Below, in pieces: positions 39,316 to 51,974 of a stretch of 64,000 nt of DNA (position 1 is its first letter; every line of letters starts with the position of its first letter). The translations under genes were made by a program, and so were the position numbers. This DNA comes from Paramecium tetraurelia (lineage: Eukaryota > Ciliophora > Oligohymenophorea > Peniculida > Parameciidae), in assembly GCF_000165425.1 (NCBI RefSeq), contig NW_001799588.1, positions 190,920 to 254,919 of the forward strand. The letters are read 5' to 3'. The notes under the pieces were generated by a model. The model did no database searches. It saw nothing but the letters and a program-made list of their open reading frames with translations, and was not told the DNA's origin.

Positions 39316-39518
39316 GATTAATTTACTATATATAATATTCTTTTTGAAATTTTATTAATCTTAAGATTATTGTAAACATGATATCTCCACTTTAATAATG
39401 ATTAAAAGTATATAGTTTCACCACTAAAAATTACTCTCATTTTAAATATGCTTAAATTGAGTCAAATGCATCTCCTATTCATTTGATTATGTATTTTCCA
39501 ATTATAATTTCTAAGCTA

Positions 39519-40579
39519 TCATTATATCTTTTAATTTTGGTATCTAGGATAATATACATAAATTACTAAATCATTAGCTTTTTCAGTATTTTTTTATATT
39601 AGAATCTGTCCACCCCCATTCAGACATCCTAATGGACAAGCCATGATTTCAACGTATTTATATTTACATGTCTTTGTTTTGATTTAAGAAATCAAATTTG
39701 CTATATTCTTTAAACCAAAAACACGAGCATAAATGCCTTATAATTACATATCTTCATTGTAAATTGTAATTTCAATAAAATCTTTGTTCTTCCTTATGTT
39801 CTATTTGACAGTCCAATTAGGCTTCACAGAACTTTAGATAATATAATCTAAGTAGTTGTTTGATGAAATGTTATGATATTCTTAAAAATTGATCGCCATA
39901 GTTGAAAGTTGAGTTTATTGAGGAGTAATCTATGATTTCTGAATGTAATCCTTTATGTATTACTCAATCTCCCTTGTACTCAGAACAATATTGATGTCTT
40001 CGTTATTTTCTAGTCTGACAGCTTCTAGCTTTTTGTCATAACATGGCATTATCGTAGCAATGTAATCATGATTTTTCTTAAGGATTGCTCCAAAAATTTG
40101 TTATGGACTCTTTACTTTACTCATGTGATTAATTATAGATTCATCCAAGGTCTTTTCAGCATAACATACCCATCCTGGACATTCTGAACAAAGTAATGGT
40201 GTTATTTTTGTTTATTTGAACTCTTAAATTGAGTTATTAATAGCTATTTTCATGTACTCACTCATGTCGTACAATTTAACATTCAACTCTTAGAATAGTT
40301 AATGCAAAATCGAATGCATTTCTGAATCTGTAAAGTTTAGTACATGAGATAAGGAGGCTCTTGATTAAGGACTAATCCCAATTGCAGGATTTTGATGTTT
40401 TTTAATTGCTTGCAAAAACTCATCAAGACTCTAGGTTTAAATTAAGATAGTTTCTGCAGTAGTAACACACCCACTACAAGCAAGACAATCTTGTAAAGAG
40501 ACTTTAGCAACATTATTCTAATTTTTAATCAAATTAGGTAGTCACTAACTGAGGAAATTTTGATGGTGGAAGAAAACAT
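39519..40579 (-). CDS. CIAO3: Nar1/CIAO3, cytosolic iron-sulfur assembly factor
   Basis: About 342 residues, an iron-only-hydrogenase-like protein. It shows the Nar1 signature cysteines: QDCLACSGCVTTAE, LLCSECPGWVCYAEK, ATIMPCYDKKLEAVR and VEIMACPLGCLNGGG, plus VKSPQQIFGA. Nar1 carries two Fe-S clusters and passes cytosolic clusters to the CIA targeting complex. The N terminus is unclear. ATG 40579 joins the core either by a 32-nt intron at about 40524-40555 or by a one-base gain in a CC run near 40546; the latter would keep SVSDY, resembling the conserved Nar1 N terminus. An in-frame ATG also exists at 40612. The first cluster's N-terminal Cys is not evident. Yeast Nar1 is about 490 residues, so this copy is short. 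Confidence 0.88.
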
Positions 40580-40652
40580 TGTTAATGATTTTATTAATTT
40601 ATGTTCACCCATAGTGAGAAGAAATATAACTAATAATTAGATGGGTATAATT

Positions 40653-42691
40653 TCATTCAGAAATTTTGCTAATTGGCTTTTTGATTCCTACAAATAGCTA
40701 CAAACTAAATGATAGAATAATACCACATCCTAAAGCTTGTTCTTCTCCATTTGGCTTATGATCCATCTTGATAGGGCATTTATCCTTGCCGGGACATTTA
40801 GGTAGTTTCTCTCTAGGGATTTTGGACACGTAATCTCCGTTACATTATCTCTTATGACAATCTTCACAAAAATGAGTTGTCCCCCTTTGAGAATATGATA
40901 AATTTAATTGTTTACCAGCAAAACCACACAGCAATTTAACAACAAAACTTGCATTTGAATTCTATATAATCTTTTCCATGAACTTAACATGTTTCTCCAA
41001 CTGGTACATCACAACAATTAGCACAAATTAATTCTTCGGGTTTATATTATTTATCCCCTTCATCCAACGCTCTTTGACAATCTTTAGCACCTCCGAAATA
41101 AGGGTTCTTGCAATTGAAACATTGATAATAACAATAGATAGCCATAGCATACTCTTGGGGTTTCCCATAAAACAATTCACCTACTTTACTAACCTTTTCA
41201 TCTTTATCCCTGCTTTCATATTTCAATCTATCGAATGATTTCTTCATGACATCTTAAAAGAGAGTATAATATTTATTGACTAGATCTTGTGGCAAGGATT
41301 GTTAGAATTCTAACCAAGTATTACAAAGAGGACACAAGCAGAACTTGAAAACAATTCTTGGTCCATTCCATTTCACATCTAGTCTCTTGAGAATACAAGT
41401 ATAATGAAAGATCTATTATTAGAATACTCGATACATGTCCGCATTTTGATTGGATTACAGGGGCATTCTTTAAACCCTCTACAAAACAAATATTACAATA
41501 GTCATCTCCTTTTTGATCTCCTTTACAGCAGTTCTCATTTAGACATGTTGAACATATCTATTCATTTATGAATCCTGGACAAGGATGTCTACATGGTAGT
41601 AATTTATTGCATGCAAATTAAGCCTTTTCTTAGCACTCCTTTTCTTAACAGATGTCCTACAAGGCTTCTGGTACATTAACTCGAACATTATGAATAGGTT
41701 AATCACAATATCTGCAACACCTAAATAAATGTTACAAATCATAATTACTTTGAAGACTTCTTAATCTTGTATTCTTCGCAATTCATACCTAAATGATAGG
41801 GGATTGCTTTGCATTCTTTGCATTGTTCAGTTTTACAGGCTTAATTGAAACACATGAACCTATTATTCAAGTAATGATCCACGTATTTTCTAAGATGATA
41901 AATACAATGTTAATACTATTGTAATTATTAATTTGTGACAGGATCTTTCAGAATTGAAATTGAACTGCCCTTCTCAAAAGCTCCACTTTCAGAACACGCC
42001 GTACATTTTACGATGTTGAATTGTCTTTCCAACATTATTTAGGAGTATTAGTCGTGTTTCTCTCTCCCAAGGATTTACTTAAATATTATATAAACATAAA
42101 TACTATTAATTCTTGTTCTAACATTTGTTTTTTGCATAATTGGTTTGGACATTAAAATACTATATTTGTTTTATAGTCTTTTTCTATCTATTTCATCAGG
42201 CAGGGTCTGCAGATCGGTTAGAAACAATGCTCGAAATAAGTAATAATATCTGCATCGACATTTTTTGCGCAAACTTCACATTTTTGTAGTTTTTGAAATT
42301 ATTTGAAAGCTTGAAAAACATTTTCAGTATTTGCTGGTGCTTAGTTAGGTTTCTAACCAATTTGGCTAAAATTTTGTTTTTAAAATTGAAGTATAGGTCC
42401 ATTGGAATGATCAAAGGATTTCGATATTGATGAGCTTATAAGGCGAATAGCGGGTGGGTTTAATAAGCTATCTACTCTTTCAATAAAAATTAGGAACTCA
42501 CTTTTTAAGGCGATTAGGTGATGCTTTTGCATTTATTCAAGCTAAATTTAATGAAATGTTTAGAAGAATGGCGATTATTGTTTATAATTTGGGCAATTCT
42601 TGATGTGATCTACCATACTTTGTTGATTTAGTTGAATTATTTGTTTGCAGAAACAATTGAAAGTCGTCTGATCTAACAAAACTGGGATCAT
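40653..42691 (-). CDS. E3 ligase joining RBR-like RING1/IBR with MYCBP2-type RING and tandem-Cys domain
   Basis: A 643-residue protein with four introns (42078-42103, 41721-41748, 41413-41434, 40885-40915); exons sum to whole codons. The N terminus has a small finger (FNCFCKQ, H, C). At about 141-195 comes a RING1-like block (KCEVCAKN, CFQPICRPCL, CPNQLCKK) and at about 225-300 an IBR-like block (VKCTACSES, CKTEQCKECK). A Cys-rich linker leads to the region matching the C-terminal end of MYCBP2/PHR ligases: RING DDYCNICFVEGLKNAPVIQ, CGHIFHYTC, then the tandem-cysteine domain YCYYQCFNCKNPYFGGAKDC, ELICANCCDV, FLEYKC-like YIEFKCKFCC, GTTHFCEDC and EEQALGCG. MYCBP2 passes ubiquitin through a cysteine relay. 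A ligase role is firm; use of a relay is inferred. Confidence 0.9.
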
Positions 42692-42945
42692 ATTTTTGTT
42701 GAAGATTATAAAAAATAATTAATAGGAAAATCATAAATAATCTCTATCCTTTTAGATATAATCATTTGCAATGGGAATTAGAAGAAAGCCCAATTATTTG
42801 AAATTCTATTAAAAGCAAAAAAAGGCTCGAAAGGTCTAAATCTGAGGATACATGGAATGCCCATATTACAGATTATTAATATTGTACAAAAACAAATCAG
42901 GCAATAAACTATAAATAATTAATTGTTTAAAACTGTTATCGTAAA
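42692..42945. other. Intergenic spacer
   Basis: About 250 bp between two minus-strand genes. The plus strand is open across it and through the 5' end of the E3 gene, but this is a shadow of minus-strand coding sequence. No other feature was seen. Confidence 0.5.
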
Positions 42946-45396
42946 TCAATTAAATATTTATATCATATTCTAGTTTTCCACTCCAAAAAATAGGCATTCA
43001 AATAAATCATTGTAAAAGGTTGGAGTGTATTTACATGCTCTTGTGCAATCAGGAGAAAAGGTCATTTCTAATAATTTTGGTTAGAATCCATTGCTATCAA
43101 TCATCAAATCCATTCCGTAAACACTTCTATTCTAATAAATGATCAATCACTCTTTTACCTTTGTGTAATTAGCCATATCCGGCTAATGAGTTCTCAAAGC
43201 AATGAATAACTGTCTAACCATCTCTTAAATTGACTCATATTATTTTTCCCATGTATGTGGATAGTATTCCTTATTGAATTCCTCTATAAATTCTTGCATA
43301 AAAACTTATGTTAATTTATGACCATAATTCATAACAGTAAAATGAGTTTCGTATATGGATAATGTACTAAAATATGATATAATTAATTACTTGACATCTT
43401 CAGTATATGGATTATTAGAAATTCTGATCCAAAATGTTTTATATAAGTAAACACTCAAGGGTTCAATGGATTTTAGAGCAACTATGAATCTCAAATCAAA
43501 TTTTCTATTTCTCAATGTTAGAGGTCTTTCAATATATTTTTGAGCTAATTTAGGTCCTGTTTCAATCAGCCTTAGTACGACATCTAAATTATTTGTCACT
43601 ACCATATCCATAGATCTAGCCATATTAGGAGGCTTGATAATCCATAGGTTGTTAAGATGTTGGAGTTCTCTAGTTTTATATGCTCCCATGAATAAGGGTA
43701 ATTGGGTTTGCAAATTAAATGTTTCCTATAGCCAAGGTACATCCCCATAAGTACTTTAGATTGTATTGGCTAATTTCTCTTTAGAGATGATGGCATATTC
43801 ATGAGGATATTGATTAATAAATTTGTCAGCATACTTTTCATTAATGTCATCATGGACACCAGCACTAAAGAATACTAAATTGGCTTCATCCAAGTCCAAA
43901 GTAAAGGATACGTATGGCAAAGTAAGATTTTTGGTGACCATTTCTAAATCTGTTATGACTTTGACATTCTCCTTAGGCAAATATTCAATAGGTTTAGCTA
44001 TTACATCAGGCTGAGCGATCTTTAAATTGTGTAATTTGGTTTTGTATTCATTATAACCATTTAAGATAAAGTCGTAAGGAATATCAAACCAAACATTCAA
44101 TCTATAAGAACGGAATTTGGCTTCATCAACCCCTGGTAAGTAATCTCTAAAAATTGGCTATTCATGAATATCTTTAATTGGGAATATAATACTATAGGCA
44201 ACAGCATCGTCATCTATTTTACCATTTGGTAAATACAAAAATGGCACTACACTTACATTAGGTGTATCTGAATGTTAAATGCTTGATCCCAATTCATCCA
44301 TTAAATACCATACTGCAGATTCATCCATTTAGTCAGTTGTTAATAATCTATAATTGCCTGTCAATTTAAATAGATTTTGCTTGATTAATTAAATATCATT
44401 TTGTTCTTCCTTAGCTGGTGTATATGATTCATATCTAATATCTCTCTGGTTTACTAATCGTAAATATGGAGACACTGCGTTTAATTTATTGGTTTTGTGT
44501 AACTCATAAAGTACATCTTCAACTTCCAAATCACATGTCAAATATTCTACATTTGGTAGTAGACTGAAAAAGGCATTAACATCCTCTAAATCATTTAATT
44601 TAGTATTCTTGATATCCAAGACTCGTAATTTAGGGAACCAATTTGCAATCTACTTGACAGATTTCATTCTCAATACATTTCTGCCTGAGAGATTCAAATA
44701 GTTAAGTGGTTCTTAACTGCTTGCCTTTTTGGTGTCAAAATCAGCTGTAACATACCTTATTACCCATTCAGTTGCATTTGATGTAAATGACAAATCCACT
44801 AGTTCTACTTGTGGACATTGTGCTTCAATATTTTATAGTAATTGTTCTTTGTCCTCTGCAACTGGATTGCCATTTAACCATATTGCCTTAATTTATTTAT
44901 GATTATTGAGAAAGTGGATGACTTCTTCTATTTAAGCTATTTGATTTCCAAAGAAACTTATTGCGAATGTATCTTCTTTTGGTTTAACATCCTTCAATGT
45001 TTCTAATGCCATTTCATCAAAGTCTTCAGTATGATAATACACCTTATCTATTTTGAATAATGGCTATTTTTTATTCTAATATTTAAGCATATTCTTCAGT
45101 CTGTCGACTTATTTAATTGCTGTATGTAGTTCAGTGTATCTGAAACTCAAAGCATGATCAATCAAGAACACTTGTTCATATGCTTTCAATGGCTTCGTGC
45201 ATTACAACACATATGATTCCTGTTCTTGATCATCGACTATCTTAAAATATTCTCCTGCATCATATATTTTATTTTCCAATTTAGTTTTCAGTTATTCTAA
45301 TAACTCAACTTTAGGTGGGAAATTGATTCCTGCCAATTAGACTCCATGATTATTGTAAAACACTTCTAGTTCTCCTGTTAAATTCTAGAAATTCAT
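42946..45396 (-). CDS. TTLL12: TTLL12-like tubulin tyrosine ligase-like protein
   Basis: A 799-residue protein with introns 43367-43390 (24 nt) and 43132-43158 (27 nt, with an in-frame TGA). The N-terminal 400 residues match the TTLL12 front part, with leucine-rich turns (LNYLNLSGRNVLRMKSV, LRVLDIKNTKLNDLED). The TTL domain holds LNNLWIIKPPNMARSMDMVV, RKFDLRFIVALKSIEPLSVY, YETHFTVMNYG and the C-terminal LLEMTFSPDCTRACKYTP. TTL enzymes use an ATP-grasp fold to ligate amino acids to tubulin tails; animal TTLL12 is atypical and may act as a pseudo-enzyme. The protein is longer than human TTLL12 (644 residues). It is likely linked to ciliary or cortical microtubules. Confidence 0.92.
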
Positions 45397-45453
45397 AAAT
45401 TAATTTTTAATCTGAAATAATTTTTAAGAAATTCATAATATAAATTAAGAAAG

Positions 45454-46194
45454 TCAAACTATTTCTTAGATAGATAACAATTTGCCGCCGTGACAAAATG
45501 TTGATCGAATGTTTTTTACTATTGAATGAAATGAGTTTGTTGATTCCTTCTTGTATTAATGCTTTTTAAGCAATTCATAAGTTGTTATTCCTGCAATAAT
45601 CAAATAAGTGTGGAATATGAGCATCCCCCCTGCAAACATCAAAAATAAGAACATTATCACAAATATCACAATGAAAGCTCCGTATTCTTGTCCGTATCTC
45701 TTTTTGTCCTTTTCATAATAGTCATAATTAGACAAACCATCCTAACAAAACCATAACAACATTATCAAAGCAACAGTCTAAACAAGCAAGAATAACCAAA
45801 ATGATCGTTGATTCAATTCCCCAACACATCCACCTATCCAAAAACAATGATGATCATATTTTGCAACGCATCTTTTGCAAACCTTACAATGCTTTGCTCT
45901 ATTGGGTATATTAAATTTGCATATTTTACAATATCGTTTATTCAGTTCCTATTCCACTATTTACATTTCAACATCCTCTTCATTTGTACTTACTATATAT
46001 CCAGGGTTATTTCCCACCGTAACAAATAAATAGTTGGAATAAAATACTAATATTACAAATGATATCTATAGCACATCAAAAGGATTTTACATAAAAGCAT
46101 TCTGCTTGTAAACTATCAAGACTGTCCAACATATGAGATGCATCGTAAAATAAAATAATCTTGACATAAGTGAGGCATCAAACTCATTATTCAT
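45454..46194 (-). CDS. DHHC palmitoyltransferase
   Basis: A 246-residue intronless protein with four hydrophobic segments. The DHHC cysteine-rich domain is complete: RYCKICKFNIPNRAKHCKVC, then CVAKYDHHCFWIGGCVGELN. The catalytic Cys is in DHHC; a TTYELLKKHQ box after the last helix matches the TTxE motif. Such enzymes attach palmitate to cysteines of membrane-associated proteins at the Golgi, cortex or ciliary base. A candidate substrate in this window is the Cys-rich N terminus of the CDPK, which is only a suggestion. The gene lies 57 bp upstream of the TTLL12-like gene on the same strand. Confidence 0.93.
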
Positions 46195-46388
46195 ATTAAT
46201 TTATTTGTTCAATAAATATTAGTAATAATTATGAGCATTAATAAGTGAATTCCACTTTGCATATAAGGTTTAATTTATACATTAAAATCATAATTAGAAT
46301 AATTTGAATTGCTCTTCATTGTTTGATCAGTATTGTTAAACCCTAATTTAGGGTTATTTTAATGATATTATAGATAAATGTAAAATAT

Positions 46389-46781
46389 TCACAATTCCTT
46401 CCATTTTTAAGTTACCATTACATCGTGATCAATATACGGTTTTATTTACTTAGCTTTGGTCCTTAGAGGTTCTAAATTCATTTTCAGAGTTAATATTTTG
46501 GACTCATTTACTGATTTATTGGACATAGGAATATATTTTATTGATCTTTCAAGTAATTTTGCTTATTGTTGTTGTTCCTCAATGAAGGATTATGCTCGAT
46601 ACCTTTGATTGAGAGCTTAATATAAATGAACTTTCCTTTTGGCCTTTTGGTATTCTTTTTCTCTTTGGCGAAACTCTTTCTCTCTTTCTTCTTGGTAATC
46701 TCTTAATTTTGATAAATTCTCTGCAATTTATATTCTTCGATCTAATAGAATATCTTATAGATCAAACGAAGATTGAGACAT
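46389..46781 (-). CDS. Small coiled-coil protein
   Basis: A 130-residue intronless protein from ATG 46781 to TGA 46391. Residues about 15-80 form a highly charged coiled coil (LSKLRDYQEEREKEFRQREK, YQKAKRKVHLYQALNQRYR), followed by a Lys-rich tail. No family recognised. Confidence 0.65.
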
Positions 46782-46978
46782 CGATTTCGAAGGGTTCCTA
46801 TAGAGAGAATTTTATTGTCTTTTGTAATTTGATTTACTATTAATGGAAAGCATAAAAGTTTATTTTTTTAATATCAAATGGTTTTATTATTCTTAGTTTT
46901 ATTTGGATATATAGATTTGGAGATGGTTCAGGCTTTAGAATTATCAAATTGAGTTTATTATTATTTATATAATAATAT

Positions 46979-48107
46979 ATGAAGAAAGGTCTGAGTAATT
47001 TGATTCCAAATAGTTTGGTGAAGAAGTATTCATTCAGACCACCCAATCCACCTTAATATACATTTGAGTTTAGGGATGGGAAATACTAGTTTTATCCAAT
47101 TATAAAGGGAGTGAAGAAACAAATTTTCAGTTATTACTTACTCATAGATTCATACATACTAAAGAATGATCAACTATATGTTCCTTTGATTCACATATCA
47201 GGGTATTTGTAGATGCAAACGTAGATTGTAGAATGCGAAATCTGAGAAATCCTAATCAAAGGAATGCTTACTTAATTTAAAGTCCTTTTAGTAAGAGACA
47301 GAGAAATAACCCCAAAGGTACAGAACCCTAATCATATTTTCCCACGCAAATGCGAGTGATTTAGGAGATGTGTACTTTTTTGCTGAAAGAATAAGCATTG
47401 AATATGGGGTAGATATCATTGCATACGATTATACTGGTTATGGAATAGGTTTTGGATAATATAAAATTAGCGAAGAGCAAACGTATGAGGATTTGCAAAG
47501 TGTATTATCCTTTGCGATTAATAGATTAAATTATTCTCTGAATCAGATTATATTATGGGGTTTCTCGTTGGGTTCAGGTCCTGCCACAGAAATAGCCACA
47601 CGTTTTGGGGGATTGGCAGGGCTGATATTGCAGGCACCAATTGCATCTATATATAATTGGTTTGGCGAAGGGGATTATGGGGAATAGGACATTTATGTTA
47701 ATTATAAGAAAATCCAATATGTTCGTAGCAATATATTGATAATTCACGGGGATTCAGACAAGATAGTCGGTCATGAACAGAGCGAGAGGTTGTACAATAA
47801 ATATTTGCAATATAATGCAAGAGGGAAGATTCAATTTGCATTGGTGAAGGGAGCTGGGCATAATGATTTATAGTTCCATATTGAGAAAGGGGATAACTAA
47901 TTGGGAGTTTAGATACATAATATGTTGAGACAAAAAGGTGTGGGGTTTAATGAGAAAGAATATACATTGTTGAATTTGTGTTATGTTAAGGAACATGTTC
48001 CTGGACAATATATGTACTAATACAATTCGTTGAAAAAGTTTACAAGTTCCGATGAAATTCAGAGAAAGAAAGCTGATGGGTTGTTCTTTTTATGTACTTG
48101 CGATTGA
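46979..48107 (+). CDS. ABHD17: ABHD17-like serine hydrolase (alpha/beta fold)
   Basis: A 368-residue protein with one 22-nt intron at 47203-47224. The hydrolase core shows the ABHD17 pattern: TLIIFSHANASDLGDVYFFA, IIAYDYTGYGIGFG, nucleophile elbow GFSLGSG (Ser about residue 188), acid in LIIHGDSDKIVG and His in VKGAGHNDL. ABHD17 enzymes remove palmitate from proteins such as Ras and scaffold proteins. Animal forms carry an N-terminal Cys cluster; it is absent here, but Cys occur near the C terminus (FLCTCD). A Lys/Gln-rich insertion precedes the first core strand. It would oppose DHHC enzymes like the one 0.8 kb away, though the neighbourhood may be coincidence. Confidence 0.88.
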
Positions 48108-48162
48108 TTTTATTTATTCTTGTTTTCTATGTATTAATTTCATATTTATTATTTGAATAATA

Positions 48163-50739
48163 ATGGAAACAGTGACTTTTGGAGGTGACAACCCTTAACC
48201 ACGGTTTGGACACACAATTTGTATGATAGCTCCTAACAAAATTGCACTTTTCGGAGGTAGAATATTGTATAGAGGAAGGTGCTGTTGGGGATACTGGAAA
48301 ATATATTATAACAGGAGATGTTTATATAGGGGATGTTACTTAGAGAAAATGGAAGAGAATAGAAGCAAGTGGAAGTGTTCCAACGAATAGAGCAGCGCAT
48401 TAGGCATTGGCCATTGAATTGAATTAAATGATCATATTTGGAGGAGCAGTGGGAGGTGGTGGTTTAGCAGATGATAATTTGTTTGTTTTTGAATTGCGTG
48501 ATGAAACTGGTACCTGGGTTACTGTGCCTGTCATTGGAACTACTCCAGGTAGAAGGTACGGTCACACAATGGTTCTCATAAAACCATATCTAATTGTTTT
48601 TGGAGGAAATACAGGATAAGAACCTGTTAATGATGCTTGGAGTTTCAACTTGGAAAAATCGCCTTATTCATGGTCTAAACTGGAATGCCCATCCGAATAG
48701 CCATGTGTGAGAGTCTATCATTCAGCTGCCCACTGTAATACGGGATCAGCAAATGGAATGATGGTAACATTCGGAGGCAGGACAAGTGATTAGAGTGCTT
48801 TGAATGATGCTTGGGGATTGAGAAGACACAGAGATGGTAGATGGGATTGGGTCAGAGCTCCTTATAAAAACTAAAATGAAATACCAGCCCAAAGATATTA
48901 GCATTCAACACTATTTTTAGGAACATTGATGTTGGTAATAGGCGGTAGATCAAATCAAGTGGGGGACACTCTTCCATTTGAAATATATGATACTGAAACA
49001 TCTGAATGGTATAAATTCCAATCAATCCAGAGATTCAGACATTCATCATGGTTGGTTGATTAATTTCTATATTTACACGGTGGTTTTGATTCCGATCAAC
49101 CAAATATTCCCACCGAAGGCATCTTGAGATTGGATCTTAACAAAAGATTTGCATAAACTCCATAATTGTTAAGGTAATTGAATACTATAAGAAATGATAA
49201 TACTTTCATGGAATCATTTAATCCTAGAGCCCCTCCAAATTCAAGCAATAATAATACTCAAGATCAATTTAGAAGAACTAATCAATAAGCTCAATAAAGA
49301 AGTATAGTTTATATAATTTATTCTAGATTAATAAACATAATAACAAGTGAGGGTTTCATCTGCTAACAACAAGAACATTAGATTAGCAAATTAAGCCTTG
49401 GTTGCCATGGTATATGGTCCTGAAGAAGACATAACCAATTAAGTTAAGAAGGTTCCTATTGATAAATTGTAAGATGAACACAGAAAATTGGGTGCAGGTT
49501 TCCAAGATCCTAATTCGCAGAATAAATCTCAATTTGTTGAATAAATGCTCGCTCCCTTTATTTAAAATTTATTATTGCCCAAAGATTACCAATCCATTCC
49601 TCCAAATTCAAATCTAATGACAGGCATTAGAAAGGACTCAATTATCAAATTATGTGATGAAGTTTAGAGAATTCTTGAAAAAGAACCTATTGTCTTGAGA
49701 TTAAGAAGACCAATCAAAATATATGGAAATTTAAATGGATAATATCTAGATCTCATGAGATTCTTTGATCATTTCAAAGCTCCTTATGATAATCTTTATA
49801 ATGGTGACATTGACTCTTAAGATTATTTATTTTTGGGAGACTACATTGACAGAGGCACAAGATCTCTTGAGATTATTCTACTCTTATTCACTCTCAAGGT
49901 AAAGTATGGAGATTAGATTCACTTATTAAGAGGACATCATGAAGATCCTAAAATTAATAAGATCTTTGGATTTGCTGACGAATGCTATTTAAAATATGCA
50001 GAAGATATCAATGACCCTAATAGCATCTATCAAAGAATCAACAGAGTATTTCAATACATGCCATTGGCTGCAGTCATTGAAGATAAAATATTTTGTGTTC
50101 ATGGTGGAATTGGATAAACTATACGCACCATTGATGAAATTGAACTCATTCAAAAACCTCTCCAAATTATTCACGATCCTGTTACAGTAAAGTATTTGCA
50201 ATATTAACTTAGTATCAATAAAAGATTGCTTTAGAATTGTTATGGTCTGATCCCTGTTTAAATGAGGATGAATTGGAAAACATGCCAAATGTTGAACATG
50301 ATCTTTTTTAAAATAAATCTATAATTAGATTCGGGAATAATAGAATCAACAATTTCCTTTAAGAAAACAATTTAAATATGATAATAAGATCTCACGAACC
50401 GACTAATGAAGGATTCGAAAGACTAAACACTAATGTGATCACTGTATTTTCTTGTAGTGATTATGGCAATTGTGGCAATAAAGGAGGTATTTGAATTGAT
50501 AATAACATTATTTTCTAGCCATTCTCTCTATTACAAAGCGAGGAGATATAATACCAAAAGTCATTCCAACTGCAAATCTTATAAATGAGGCTAGGTGGTT
50601 GAATTTAGAGGAAGCTGCTTAAAGAGCTTAAGGTTTTGCCAAATACGTAGATATCAATAATGATGAATTACAATACAGAAGAAGACCGTTTACTCCATCA
50701 AGATAGAAAAAAATTGGATCCCAAAAATAATTCAAATGA
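48163..50739 (+). CDS. PPKL: Kelch-repeat Ser/Thr phosphatase (PPKL/BSU1-type) with altered metal site
   Basis: An 823-residue protein with four introns (48257-48278, 49302-49326, 50187-50212, 50487-50518). Residues 1-330 are Kelch repeats ([50 protein letters not shown]). A PP1-like domain follows at about 470-790. Its motifs read GNLNGQ where PP1 has GDIHGQ, then intact [15 protein letters not shown] for [13 protein letters not shown] and IIRSHE for the RAH motif. Thus two metal ligands (Asp and His of GDxHG) and the Asn of GNHE are replaced. PPKLs control motility and morphogenesis in plants and apicomplexans. This copy may be catalytically weak or dead, acting as a scaffold; the family call itself is secure. 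Confidence 0.92.
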
Positions 50740-51011
50740 AATAATTCAAGTTATTAGATTAAAACCTTTTATTTAGTATTTTGCAATTTATTTATTTGCA
50801 ATCTTATTTTATTTCATTTCAAATCAGCTCCCAAAACTGTTGATATTTTTATAGTTCTTTTTATACCATATAATCTCAAATTTAGATCGTTAATTTTGTG
50901 AAACCGCTAAAATCTAATAGTTTCTTATGATACTACAAATCTGTCTTCAACTAAATTATGATATTAGCTTTCTACATAATACTTAATTGTTATAGTTAGA
51001 CATTATTAAAA

Positions 51012-51974
51012 ATGTTTGATTAATAAATTAAATCTCTCCAATGTGCAGCATTAGAAACACAAGCCTATTATGATGTGTATTGGCAAATACCTTAAAAGTA
51101 AGCTGCTGCCTATAATATGCTTCTCGATAAATTCTAGAGCCTTAATACACATATTTAAGCTGATTTCAATTAGATTCAACTGCATCCATAAATAATGGAG
51201 ATCTTAAACTATTTCAATCAAACTTAAACATCTGTTATTCCAAAAATAAAAGAGACTACTCAAGTTCTATTTTTAAGCCCACCTTCAGAAGATCCTAAAT
51301 AACATTACATTAAATCTATTGAAAGATTGTGGTCTCTATTATTAAATAAGAACCTTTAAGAAGATTTGTGTTATTTTGAGGCTGAAAAGCAAGTATTTTA
51401 GAATCTGAATAACTTTTTGTAATGTAAAGGCTTAAAACAAGTGTTCTTAGAACCTTGTACAATTCCTGTTCTTAACAACTACCCCAAATGGTTTAGTCAA
51501 AGGTTAATTAAAATACTTCAATCGTATTAAGGAGGATACCTACAAATTGCAGATATTGATTATCTTGCAGAACTTCAGATTATATTCATTCACTAAAACT
51601 TGAAAAACAAATTTTCTTAGTTAAAATTAAAAAATAGCAATAGAAGTAAAAATGAACCAAATACACAGTCACAATCTAACGGACCTAATGCTCGTGATTC
51701 TGAATTGGATATTCAGTAAACTTAATCTCAATAGATATTCTTATCAGCATAATCCAAGCATAGGACTAAAAACCCTCTTGTTTCAAATTGGTTTCATTTC
51801 AAGACCTACTCAAATCTCAGATCCAAAGATACTCGCGCTTTAATAAGGAATCATAAAGCAATATCAAGTTCTTAAGTAGATTTACAGACTCCCTTTAGTC
51901 CTTAAAAGTAGAGTCCCTTTAATTTAAAGGCTAATGTAAATCGCAGATGGTTTGAGCATTATTATTAAAAATGA
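51012..51974 (+). CDS. Unknown protein
   Basis: A 320-residue intronless protein. The N-terminal 180 residues are helical (LETQAYYDVYWQIPQKQAAA, HYIKSIERLWSLLLNKN, KWFSQRLIKILQSYQGG). The C-terminal third is Ser/Lys/Gln-rich with SP sites. The stop TGA at 51972-51974 overlaps the ATG of the next gene. If the five-A run just before it had six, the two would be one protein of about 970 residues. No family recognised. Confidence 0.65.

Noticed and set aside
42554-42945. Plus-strand frame beginning MKCLEEWRLL next to the E3 gene
   Set aside because: Its first part is antisense to the E3 N terminus (a Cys/His finger frame) and it has no stop before running antisense to TTLL12.
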